A stretch of 64,000 nt of DNA from Paramecium octaurelia. Taxonomy: Eukaryota > Ciliophora > Oligohymenophorea > Peniculida > Parameciidae. The position numbers and the translations under genes are program-made. Shown one piece after another: positions 14,318 to 25,584 of this stretch (the first letter of the stretch is position 1; each line of letters begins with the position of its first letter). Under the pieces are notes generated by a model. The model was not told where the DNA came from and searched no databases. It saw only the letters and a program-made list of their open reading frames with translations. The stretch lies in assembly GCA_905182995.1 (NCBI GenBank), contig CAJJDP010000018.1, positions 496,001-560,000 of the forward strand. The letters are read 5' to 3'.

Positions 14318-15697
14318 NTAGTATTGCAGGTTTTAACTTCTAAAACACGACCAAAGGTGCCATCTCCTAAAAATCGTGTGATCATAAATTATCCTGCTTT
14401 TATTTTCATGCCTATTTGATATTCAAAATGGCCAGCATCTTAATCCTCTTTCTTTTTGTTTTTTCTTCTCTATTTTTTGTGAGAGTATCTTGATGAAGAT
14501 GATGAACTTGAGGATGATGATCTTGATGAAGACCTTGAAGATGAGGAACTAGAAGAGGAACTCATTAAAATAAATAAATTAATTATTTGATAATCATTCT
14601 AATTTTGGGATTATATCCTACTTATTTTATTATAAATCCTAATATAATCTTGATTATTATCATTATGACAATCCATTTACCTTTAATTCTTCTTTAAGTA
14701 GATTTTATATATTATTTTAAATAAAGAACATTTTCATTTATTATACACTCTATTTTTCGATCCATGTTTTATGTAAAAATATATACTACTCTCAAAATAT
14801 CACTGATTTGCTCTAATATTAATGTTAAAATTGAAATACAATATTTCTATTTATTAAGCTCTTTTCAATACACCATCTTTTGTTTTAAATATTAATATTT
14901 TTACTTTGTCGTATACCATACTATAACATAAATTAGAACTTAATCATCCTTTATAGCTCTTGCTTAAAAGACTTAATTAGAAATAATTATTAATACATCA
15001 TCCATCATTAGTTGTTTTTCAAAATAAATTTATGCTCTAATATTTTTGAAGTTTCAATTAATTTTTTATTTAGTAAAATAATTAAATTAATAGATATATC
15101 TCCATATAGCAAACAATAACTATATTGATTAAATATTAAATTAGATGTTCAAAAATTGCTCTGTAAATACTAGACAATCCATTCTTAACTTTTTATAATG
15201 ATATTTAAAAAAAATAGAATTTATAAAAAAACACATCTATGATCATTTTAATAATTGTAATCATTAGATCAAAGGAATTAAAATTGTTTACAAAATAAAT
15301 AACAAATTTCTATTGAATTAATAAATGCTTCAATAAATCATATATTGTTGACTAAAATATAGTATTTAGATTATAAAATTCTTCTTGAGTAAAATAATTG
15401 ATGAAATTGCTTGAGAATAGCGTTTAATAGAATTATATATTAAAATACAAGTCTATTTTAATCAAAGCTTTAGCTTCGCATAGAAGTTTAGAAATTAGAT
15501 ATGTACTTAAATAGAAATTTTAAGAATAACCTCAATATATATTTGTGTTTGAGTTATTTTCTGCTTCATAATAAATTCATTATTGGATAAAATAATAAAA
15601 AGTTTATATAATTTATTTAAAATTATGTCAAAGAGAAGAAAGAATAGCTCCTCTTCATCATCATCCTCGTCTTCATCTTCGTCTCCGGAGAAAAAGA
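14318..15697. repeat. Direct repeat copy 2 (1,380-bp unit), begins with the only N
   Basis: The second copy starts at the single ambiguous base (14318) and ends at 15697, where the RS-rich gene continues into unique sequence. Identical copies, flush ends and a one-base gap are what an unmerged overlap of two contigs looks like. In a corrected assembly one copy would probably vanish. Confidence 0.95.
14319..14565 (-). pseudogene. Truncated duplicate of the LAMMER kinase N-terminus
   Basis: Identical to 12939-13185: the Ser-rich N-terminus and the glycine loop, cut off before the YAMK lysine exon end. Probably an assembly product. Confidence 0.85.
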
Positions 15698-16892
15698 TCT
15701 TTGTTAACCAATGTGACAAGTATAAGGAAGAGAGATAGTCTGAAATTCGGATACATTTCTACTTTAAGGATTTGTACATAGGGGGACTACGAGAAGATGA
15801 ATTTTTGTTTTATTTACATGGACGCATATAAAAGGCTGTAAGAATCTCTCTTTCTAAAAGAGGGTCCATGCGATTTGTTACAAATTAGTTCAATTAATAA
15901 GGAAACACAAACAATTGATGTTGCAGTGGGATTCAAATATGATGATGATGCACTCAAAGTATATTAGGGGAAGGTCTCCGTTAAAACAAAGGACAAACTG
16001 ACACCAATCTTATCCAAAGTCTACACAGAAGTGTTAAAAGAACAAGGGCATATGGTGAAAGAATAATAGAGTGATTTTCGTAAGTCCCAGCAGAAAGAAT
16101 CGCCACGTGAAAAGGAGAAGCCACAATAATACATTCCAACTTATAATTGTATAAATATCACCAATTTAGATAACATATCTAAGGAATAGCTATACATCTT
16201 TGGAATTCCTAAAGAATTTACTATAGAAGATTGTATATCCGAGATTAAACAGACCTACGATCTAGTGGTTAAACCTGAGGGAATTTTTAGATCAGAGAAG
16301 GTAGGAGACATAACATATGAATATTTGGAATTGTAAGTGGAAAGGATTCCTTGCCAATAGATTCTGAAGAAGTTGCCTCTAGTACTAAAGAACATCTCCT
16401 TGTTGTGCATATAAAAGAAGAAGCGAACAGATCCATTTAATGAGGTATTGAAGCCTTATCAAGTTGTATTAAGTGGCAAAGTGAATCTGTCATAAGTCTA
16501 TGCTCACATGAATACAATAGGTGGAGTATTATTTCATTAAATTAGGTAATTATTTATTTATAATAATATCAAATAGTGAATAAAAGTATTGCATAATGAT
16601 GTAAAGTGAATAATCAGTAATTGACTTAAAATTGCCTTGCAGTCTAGAGATCTAGAAGGTCTAATGTTAGGTCAGTCAAGGTTCTGATTTTAATTTGCAA
16701 ATGGGAAGACCTAGTCTAAATGAAACAACGCATTATAAGATTTAAGAGTTCAAAAAGAAACAAGAAGAAATGAAATTGGCTCGCTTACATTCGAGTTCAA
16801 GTTCGAGTTCTAGTTCCAGCTCTAGTTCCAGTTCTAGAAGTAGAAGCAGAAATAAAAAGAAGAAGAAGCACCATCACAAGAAGAAGCATTGA
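15625..16892 (+). CDS. Ser-rich / RS-tail protein, putative splicing-related
   Basis: 403 residues with introns 15838-15862 (25 nt) and 16546-16576 (31 nt). It begins MSKRRKN followed by about 13 serines and SPEKK. It ends with a second block of about 14 serines, then RSRSRN, a poly-Lys stretch and HHHKKKH, a low-complexity tail like RS domains. The middle (about residues 25-340) is a mixed-charge, apparently folded region that I do not recognise. Its sharing a divergent promoter with a LAMMER kinase, whose family phosphorylates RS proteins, suggests a substrate-kinase pair; that is inference from neighbourhood and composition. The intergenic region to the kinase is about 1.06 kb once the assembly repeat is collapsed. 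Confidence 0.8.
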
Positions 16893-16967
16893 GGTGTTAT
16901 ATATATATAAATGTATTGATCTTTGATAAAGTTTTGTTTTGGATAAAATTGCATTATAATTTTTATT

Positions 16968-18358
16968 ATGAAAATATTATTAGTTAATGCATATGCTCCA
17001 ACACCAAAAGGGTAAAAATAGTTTTTAGATTTCCGCTATATCGTTTAAAAAGCCTTTATTAATTATGTATTATTAGTGATATGAATAGTCTGAAGTTCCA
17101 GATTAGGAAATGGAATATATAGTGAGGGATTTTTCATCTATCTCTGATTTCTTGTATGAAATTCAAAGCTCTTATGTCAATCAAAATGCTGTTCAGTAAT
17201 AGTATAATCATAATAAGAGCATTTAATGCATTTGATATAATTTTTGTAGCTGGAAGTGGAACTACTTTGCCATGGTCATAATAGATGGAAAAGATTTTGG
17301 TTCTCCAAAGAATGTGTATCAAAATTAATAAATATTTATTTGCCTGTGGCTGTGGAATGATGGGATTAGTATTTCTATCGGCATCTAACTTTGATAGAAC
17401 TGTTTATTTTACCAATGATGAATTACATCCTTAAAAGTACTTTATAGAGAAAAGCACTGGCGATATTTTTGTATATCATCCTGATACGAAAACATGGCAA
17501 CCTAAAAGCAATGCAGGATTACACAATAACAAAGCAGCCTAAGAGTTTCAGACTTTGGGAAAGTACATACTGAAAGCTCCTATTTATCGTCCCTTTAAAA
17601 ATATAGAAGTATATGCCAGTAAAACTAATGAAATAATCGTGCATATAAAATCCTCCCATGTGAATCATTATATATTTGAAGGTGTAAAAAGTTAGTCTTT
17701 TGTTGCTACTACATCTTCGAAGTGGGATGTTCATTCATTTTCATTTCCTTCTATTGAAAGAGCATTTACAATTTTAGCAGAATCTGATAGAGGTCCTATC
17801 ATAATCGAATATGGCTCCTATATTATAGCCACCTTATTTGATATTTCACTAAATTATGAGGCAACTACTTAGATTATTGCCAATTTCATTAAAACTACAG
17901 TAGATAAGATAAAAGGAGGAGCTAAGATTTAAGAATAATCAAAGGGGGTTTATATAGGTAAAAACAAATTCAAAGCAAAAAGAAATCTAAAAATTGAGTT
18001 GCTCTATCGATCAGCTCCAAATTCCCCCGAGCATTCATAATAATAATCTTTCAAACATAGTGGTTTTGCTGTAAAAAAATCTTAATAAATATTTACTTCA
18101 TAAAATTTCATTTCAACTCACAGTTTTCATTAATCTCCTTAAATGACTAAGAGAATACCATTGAGTAAAAAGTTGAGAAACTTGAAATTAGAATAAACTG
18201 AATAAGAGTAACAAAATTTTCAATCCCCTTAATCCTGTATGACAAGAAATGAAATTATTAAATTCCTCCACCCTTCTTTAGATATGGAATTTAGTTCTTT
18301 CTGGATTCCCGGTTAACAAACTAAATTATCAAATACTCTTAAATCGAAAAGAAAATGA
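16968..18358 (+). CDS. Protein with a possible class I glutamine amidotransferase-like fold
   Basis: 448 residues, introns 17067-17088 and 17196-17217 (22 nt each); this pair is the combination that joins the N-terminal frame to the long downstream frame. It starts MKILLVNAYAPTPKGQ. FDIIFVAGSGTTLPWS and later YLFACGCGMMGLVFL resemble the beta-strand/glycine turn and nucleophile-elbow segments of GATase1 domains, and RGPIIIEYGSYI may correspond to a later strand. The C-terminal 130 residues are polar, Gln/Ser-rich and probably disordered. I cannot place a Cys-His-Glu triad with confidence, so enzymatic activity is open. Confidence 0.7.
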
Positions 18359-19470
18359 CTTTATTTAATTATCAATTTAATGACTCTATTTATTACAATA
18401 TGTGTTTAGAATATTGCTTGGAAGTTAGAATTAGAAGAATCAATTATTGTCAGTATTTAACCTTGTTGAGTCATATTTACCTTCCTTATTAATAAGAAGT
18501 TGTTTTTATAAAGTATATAAAATCATTATATTATATATATCAAATGATGCTAAGTAATATCTAAAGAAACTTATTAAAATTTTAATAAAAAAAATTTAAT
18601 AATTATTAAGTCCCTTATAATACTTAATAAATATTAAATAATATAAATTAATTTAAATCTTATACTTTAAATTAAGGATTAATTTTTGCACTTTTCTTTT
18701 TGTTCTAAGCCTCAAAATTATCTCTTGCCAACAAAATTCACACTTGAAATCAATGTGCACTCTAAAACCTCTTAATATTTAAGTTCATGTTTTTTCAATA
18801 TAATTTGATATTAAGTATTTTGTTGTGGCCTTTAAAACTTTCATAATTTCAATAATATATCCCTCAACTTTTGTTCTATACCGAAAAAGAAATAAATTAA
18901 ATTTATTAGAGTCTAATTGCCTTATACAAAATACTGAATTTAATTTAATTTATTATTTACAATGTTTTTTCTTTTTTTAAGAAAACAATAACACATTCGA
19001 GCTCATTGCAATTATAAAGTTAATCGTATTATTGATTGTATGGCTTCAAATAATTTTGGTAAATATTCTATAAAAAATAAAGGATAAATAATTTGACAAC
19101 AAATGAAGATTTATTTATAATTTAAAGAAACCTGGATGCATTTAGTGAGAAAAATCTGATTTAAACCATTATTATAGGAAAAAACTTATTAAATATGATC
19201 ACAAAGATCTAGAAACAATTTATGATAAATTTATCTTAAAACTGAATATTTTTTTGCTTAAATATCATATTTCACACACGAGTGTTATCTATGCAAAGGA
19301 GCATTTAAAATTTGCTAACTAAAATTAATTATTCATGAAGAAAAATTTCATTAATTAAAATTATTATAATTGGAGGTTGTTATGATATTTTATAATATGA
19401 TGATTATTATTTGACTAAATAAGTTTAAAAATAAATGGATAAACAAAGAAAAAGTGTTCACATTTTTCAA
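18359..19470. other. AT-rich intergenic region, no gene seen
   Basis: About 1.1 kb between convergent genes. It consists of A/T runs with scattered short open frames in all phases; I see no RNA gene, conserved motif or repeat. Confidence 0.5.
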
Positions 19471-20782
19471 TCAAGATCTAAATGGATTTCTGAGTTATGG
19501 AAAATCAAGTTGTTTCAATCTACAATATTAATAATAAATTACTGTGTACATAGATCTTCTATCTAAAATTATTCTTCTTCAAAATACGAATGTTGTAAAC
19601 AGGTTGAAGCACTGGGTCTGTATTTAGCAACTGCTATCATGGATTACAATAATTCCAGAGCATTGAGATTGCAGATTTATGATAACGAAATAATGCTATT
19701 TCTATTCAATTACAATAATTCTGATGCTTTAGTGGACTTAGGTGTCTGGTATAGTTTTTTTCCAGTCAACAAAGCATGAAATACACAACCCAAGCTGTAA
19801 ATGTCACATAATTCATTGTATTAACTCATGTTTAATATTTCTGGTGCTATATAGCCAGGAGTTCCACATCTTTAATAGGAAAACATCTCATCATTGATTA
19901 ATGTTGAGTACCCAAAGTCCATAATTCGAATTGAGTTTGGATCATTTTTTCTCAGTAACATAATATTGTCTAATTTTATATCTCTATGCATAATGCCTAT
20001 GCTATGTAGATGGTTCAGTCCAATTAGTAATTTTCTCATCATTTCTTATGTAACTAATTCTGGCAAATTTAAATCATTCTCAATTAGATATTCATAGAGT
20101 GTTCCACCTTTACAATGTGGCATAATGTAAATAAGCGATTGATCACATATGAAAATTTGGTGGGCTCCTAAAAGATATTAATGAGGATTGTAAGATAATT
20201 TCATATAAATCTTAGCCTCGCTCATTACAAAAGACTAAATTTGTTTGAATAATTACATTATGGTCAGAATCAACATGCTTATTTTTGGGAAACTTAACTT
20301 GTTTAGCGACAACAATCTCCTCTGTTAGTATATTTTTACATATCATAATCTAGAATAAGATGAGGGAAATTACTTCGACATTTTTATGAGATTTAATAAC
20401 CTCTAATTTCTGGTAAAACTATTTAAAATTTCTATAGTATGCTTTTCCATTAAGTTTGTTTTGTAAGTCTTGCAAAATCTCTGGCTTTTGGTAATACACA
20501 ATTCTTTGGTTTTATTTTGTGTCATACATCATCATTTCTGTGAGAATGTTATTCCTAAATAATAATAGCATGATACTCATAATGCCATTTGATTTGGCAG
20601 TCCATTGAAGTCAAATCGAATTTCCTATCAATCAAATTCAGACCTTCTCTCTAACAAATATATAATTAAATGCATACCTTATTTATTATGAGATAATTTT
20701 CCATCAAATATGCGAATCTCTGTTCTTTCTCATTGTTTTGCTTTTTCAAGAGTGAGGTCGTAAAATAAAAAATATTGCTCAT
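19471..20782 (-). CDS. Ser/Thr protein kinase with PH-like N-terminal region
   Basis: 397 residues, introns 20651-20677, 20555-20576, 20350-20373, 20235-20256 and 19520-19542. The N-terminal 110 residues contain MENYLIINKREG and look like a PH-type module followed by a linker. Kinase features: VVAKQ (lysine), MHRDIKLDN catalytic loop, MDFGYST, CGTPGYIAPEIL and DIYSLGCVFHALLTGKK. The segment before VVAKQ (VIKSHKNVE..MICKNILTEE) lacks the usual glycine-rich loop. The 24-nt third intron is a multiple of three and stop-free, so its removal is a judgement: retention would add eight residues. Subfamily unknown; CAMK/ULK-like features only. Confidence 0.88.
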
Positions 20783-22335
20783 AGTAAAAAAGATATAGAT
20801 AATAAATAATCAAAAAATGTAAGAAATTTGTTACTATAAAAACACTGAGTTTTAAGCAATTTCTTTTTCAATAATAAAATAATCAGATTTGCTGGATTAA
20901 ATTTGATAATATGAAATATTCCTTAATATTATTTATTACTTGTAGATTAATTTAATTATTATTATGATTAATTTATCGTTTGCTGGAATTTCCTTGTTGA
21001 ACAACAACAGAATTATTTTAGAGATCTTTTTTACTTTTGTAAAATGAAATTCAGTTTTTCTAAATTTACATTCTAACATAAAAATATATAAATAAGGTTG
21101 ATAAAACTTTTAGTGATTTTATAATTTTTATATATTTTAGTATCAAAATTATAAAATAGCCTTTATTAATATTACAGGAGAGAGAATCATAATATAAATG
21201 ATATTTATTGAATAATTTTCTTGAAAAAGTATTTCTATTAAACTATTCAATTCAAATCCCAACCTAAATTTATATAGATTATAATTTTGGATATTCATTC
21301 CTATTCATAATATTAAATTTATTAATCTATTCACCTATTTCTAATTATAAATTTAATAATTTAAATAAATTTTAATCTATAATTAATTCATATTGTGATT
21401 TGATGATTCAAAATTTTATGAACACTATGAATTTTAACATTAAAATTTGGAAGGTAGATTATGGCCTTAAGTAATATAACTATCTAGCTGATCAAATATC
21501 CTCTTTTTAGATTGATGTCAAATTTCTTAAAGAAAAATTTTCATTTTTTGACATGATTAAATGTCGGACGAATGTGAGATGATTCTTTATATTTTGATGT
21601 TAAAGTTCAAAAGTCCAATGAAGTACTTTTAACTATTCGAATACTAAGGAATTTAAAGATCTGTTCATTCGAATTGAGACATAATGAAAGGGTAGAATAA
21701 TTGATTTAGTTGTGAGGAAATTTACCAAAATATTATATATATTCAATTTATTACTTATTATATATGATATACTTACAAAAGGAGAAGCATTTTCATAGTA
21801 GCTTTTGTTTTCATAGGGCAAATATTTACCAATAGTTTAAAATATTTAAATTTTTATGAATGCACAAATAAATATGTAAAATTAGTTTATAAATCACCAG
21901 AATTATGAAGAAATAGATAGAATTATTGGGAATCATGAACTATAATATTATTCCATTAATCATGAATTGCTCATTAGGTTAAATCAAGCTGTTAATTCAA
22001 AATTATTTAATAGAAATGATTAATAATTATTGATATAAAACATACTTGAATTATTAAATTAAATCTCATTAAAGAGAATAAAAAGCTTGAAATTCAAACA
22101 GATAAACCTTTCTCGAAAACTAAAATACAAAGTTATTGTTAGTAACTATAATTACTTGTAAAATCATAATAAAGGTATGAAAGATAAATTAATATTTTTT
22201 TCCTGATGAGAATTCAGCCAAACTCAAAACGGTGACCAGTTTGTTTATTTTTAAATACATTCAAATTGTTATGTGAGCTTTGACATTTCTTCAAAATAAT
22301 TTAATATTTTTATAATTAAAAGAAATTAATTAATA
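20783..22335. other. AT-rich divergent intergenic region, no gene seen
   Basis: 1.55 kb between the kinase and RRP36, unusually long for this genome. A 62-codon minus-strand frame (21633-21821) and a short plus-strand ATG frame near 21562 are present but have no motif. It presumably holds promoters for both flanking genes. Confidence 0.5.
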
Positions 22336-23023
22336 ATGGATGAAGAATTACAGGTAATTTTTCTGTTGATTAACTTAGATTAAAGAGTAATTGACATAAG
22401 TTCCATTCCATACTTTATTGGGTTTTGAGAAGTAAATGAAATCTCAATAATAAGCTAAAACCCAAATTAAAGATTAAGAATTGCCAAAGAAAATCAAAGG
22501 AGGGTATGTATTAGTTGTATTATTAAAATGAAGTCCTGAAGTTAGAGATGCAAGAAAACCATTGCCAAAGATCAAAAATTAGCCATAGAAAAAATAAGAA
22601 CAACGAGATCCAAGATTCGATAAAACATCTGGTGACTTAAGTTTAACAAAATTTTATAAATCTTATGATTTTATTGGAAAAATGAAATCAAATGAGATGC
22701 AAGTCTTAAAAAAGTAATCTGAAAAACTTGACAAAGAATCAAAATCAAAAATAAAATAAATAATTGGTAAATAGAAAGACGAGCTAATCAAATAGGAGTA
22801 ATTTTTGAAAAAATAATAAACATTTTCTAAATTAAAGAAAAAGAATTATCATCCTAAATAAAGTAAATCATCTATTTATAATTTAGGTGTAATCAAATAA
22901 GAATTATTGAAATAAAAGTTTGATTAACTTGAAGCTACAGGAAAGCTGGATGCATACATGAAATAAAAAAAGAAATCAATATCAAAGAAACTTGATTTTG
23001 CGTCGAAAAAAATTAAAAAATGA
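22336..23023 (+). CDS. RRP36: rRNA biogenesis protein RRP36 homolog
   Basis: 210 residues with introns 22354-22378 and 22504-22533. RRP36 acts in early pre-rRNA cleavage in the small-subunit processome. The family core is visible: RDPRFDKTSGDLSLTKFYKS, then YDFI and a Lys/Gln-rich helical stretch in which MQVLKKQSEKL matches the spacing of known members. YHPKQSKSSIYN and a basic C-terminus (KKLDFASKKIKK) follow, as in the family. The segment before the core (RDARKPLPKIKNQP) also matches the usual RKP patch. The ATG at 22336 gives a six-codon first exon; length is close to other RRP36 proteins. Confidence 0.88.
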
Positions 23024-23115
23024 TTTATATATATAAATGTAGCAGCCATAAAAGTGGGGTTTTTATGCATTTCTATTAAATAAAAAATATATTAATTAAA
23101 AATAATAAACAAGAA

Positions 23116-24228
23116 ATGTTAGCAAAGTAATCTAAATAAGTAGAAAATTAAGAAAGGCTTAAAAATATTTTGAATTATTTAGAAGAAGAAAAGCAGATTA
23201 TTTTATCAAATTTAGAAGCACCCTATTTTTCCTATTAAATTTTTAATCCTTTCAATTCAATTAATTTAAGATAATTTATTGATTTAATTAATACTGATTA
23301 ATCATATAAACAATAAGATTATATTTGTTATTTCATCAATTACATAATCAATTTGATGAATAAAGAACACCAACAATTAAACCAAAAATAATTATAGCAT
23401 AATTAGATAAGCCTAGAGAATATTTTAATTTTTCAATCAGATTCCCCTTCTTTTTTAAATATGACTCTAGGTTAGATTTAATTAAAATTTTTTAATTTTT
23501 AAGATTCTTTCTCCAAAAATTCAAATGATAAATCTTAAATAAATTAAATAAGTCTAAAATTAATGGAACTAAATGATAAAATCAAAACCTAATTTTAAAA
23601 TAAGCAATTTGGAAATTAGAAAGGACTTTTAGAAGACATACTAGAATAAATAAATAAAAAACCTAGTTCTAAAAAAATCAAGCTTTCGTATTTGATTAAT
23701 CCATTTAAAGTGGAATATTATAATTAAGTTACTCAACTATTCAAGCAAAAACTAAAAGAAATAAATTAATCTTCTTTTATAGAAGTGTTACTATGGTAAT
23801 AATATTATTATCACTCTCTCTTATAAAAAAGCTAAGAATAATTATAGTATTCAATATTTAATTGTATGGACATGACCATTTAAATCTATCGAGAAACTTA
23901 ATCAAGATTATAAAATAAATTAATTTAGGAGACGAATTTATTTAACTAATTTTATTAAAGTTAATTCAGACAAAGGCCTGAATATAACTTAGAAATTGAG
24001 GAACTTTATCTAGAATCATAAAAGAACTTGAACATCTATCTTGAAAACGAATTTGTTATACTAATAAAAAATAAGTTTCCTGATTTAGCTAAAAGGGATC
24101 TAAAACTAGATGCTGATGAAATTTATCAAAAGCTTTGGATGTAAACATAAATAAAGTTATAAGAATAATACATTAAATAAGCTTTAGACTCAATTCTAAA
24201 GTCAATAAAAAGATTTGATAATATTTGA
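23116..24228 (+). CDS. Gln/Leu-rich helical protein, unrecognised
   Basis: Intronless, 370 residues from ATG 23116 to TGA 24226. It is dominated by Lys, Glu, Gln, Leu and Asn; about a tenth of codons are TAA/TAG, and heptad-like spacing suggests coiled coil. There is no membrane segment or Cys/His motif. It lies 92 bp after RRP36 and 44 bp before the IST1 gene on the same strand. A centrosomal/ciliary or cytoskeletal scaffold would fit, but nothing in the sequence decides it. Confidence 0.65.
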
Positions 24229-24272
24229 AGTATGCAAAAATAAATTTTGATATTGATTATTATTTTAAATAA

Positions 24273-25473
24273 ATGTATACTCATCATCAATTCAAGGCTT
24301 AGTGTGAGTTGGTTATTAGCTAATGCTACTATAAGGAAGGAGTGAACAGACAAAATCTGTTAAGAGATGAACAGCATTTGCTCTTAATGTTATCTAATAG
24401 TCATCATCACAATCACTCAAAAGAACTTCACCTCATAGATCAACTTCTATAGGATTACAGACATTTATAGATATACATCTATTTATAGAAGTAATAAAAA
24501 TTTACATATAAGTATTGTGAAACATGTAGAAAAACATTTGCACGTCATTCTCAACTATTCTCATGATCCATTCTAGATGAATAAAAAACTGACCAAGTAA
24601 ATTGGAACAATCTAATATGCTGGCCACCATATTCATCATTTTCCAGAGTTACACTCTTTGGGAAAAATGTTTCGAGAATATTTTGGAATGAACGTTGATT
24701 AATTTGAAGTCTGTTCACAAATGGTGGAATTATGCACAGACCTATAACTTTTGAAAAACGTTTATCTAAGCTATTTTTGTAAGAATTACGGATTGATGGC
24801 AATCACAGTTTAAAACAATGGACATTATTTTACAGATGTTTATAAGACCTATGACTTTTATATACCAGATGAGGATTATGCCCTACCTCCCCCTGGAGGC
24901 TATAGCAATATATATCCAACAACCCAATTGCAAAACCAATCATTTCCTCCATCATATGGATAAAGTGTCAATACATATCCTTAAACATACAACAATCCCT
25001 TGCCTTCACCTGGATAATACCCTCCTTCTGGATAATATCCTCAATCAGGTCAATACCCTCCTCCAGGATAATACCCACCAAGTCAATACCCTGCTTAAGG
25101 CCAATACCCTCCACCAGGTCAATATCCTGCTTAAAACCAATATCCTCCACCAGGTCAATATCCTGCTTAGAACCAATATCCTCCTCCTAATTAATAACCT
25201 ACAGGCTATGGAGCTTAATCGTATTAATAAGGACAACAAGCACCTTATTAATAACCATATAATCCAACCAATTAGCCATACCAGAGTTATCCTTAATAGT
25301 AAACCAATTATCCTCCCCAGTAACCATCTCCTGGCTATCCTTCATCAAATATCTAATAATATAATGTTCCTAACCAATAACCTGGATATCCACCATAACC
25401 ACCTTAGGCTTCTTCATAACCAAATTATGCTCCAATGCCACCCCCAGCAAATCAATAGTTTCCCTATAGTTGA
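24273..25473 (+). CDS. IST1-domain protein (Vps4 regulator) with Pro/Gln/Tyr-rich tail
   Basis: 392 residues with one intron, 24491-24512. IST1 proteins bind Vps4 and ESCRT-III and help scission at endosomes and the midbody. The helical domain covers about residues 1-190: FKAQCELVISQCYYKEGVNR, RDEQHLLLML, IQYAGHHIHHFPELHSLGKM, FREYFGMNVDQF, LKNVYLSYFCKNYGL. These follow the family order, with TIQYA...PEL preceding the FG motif. The last ~190 residues are a disordered repeat of GQYPPP/QYPAQ type, similar in composition to long P/Q tails of some IST1 proteins but far more regular. I do not see a clear C-terminal MIT-interacting motif. Subfamily is inferred from pattern, not alignment. Confidence 0.8.
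25084..25191 (+). repeat. Three 36-bp tandem units inside the IST1 tail
   Basis: Units 25084-25119, 25120-25155 and 25156-25191 differ at a few bases; each encodes QYPA-Q-x-QYPPPG or a variant. Looser repeats of the same theme (CAATAYCC plus proline codons) extend on both sides from about 25010 to 25200. Confidence 0.9.
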
Positions 25474-25584
25474 AACATAATATATATTTGGATCTAAAAG
25501 TAGCATAATTTTTTTATAATTTAATTATCTTCTGAAATTAATAACCATTCAATTAGTACAAAAATCTTTAGCAAGTTTGAGTAT

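Noticed and set aside
21633-21821. 62-codon minus-strand ORF in the kinase/RRP36 gap
   Set aside because: Standard-code open by chance; no conserved motif, and both strands are similarly open.
24968-25239. Minus-strand open frames across the IST1 tail
   Set aside because: They are shadows of the repeated Pro/Gln codons; they have no ATG context or motif of their own.
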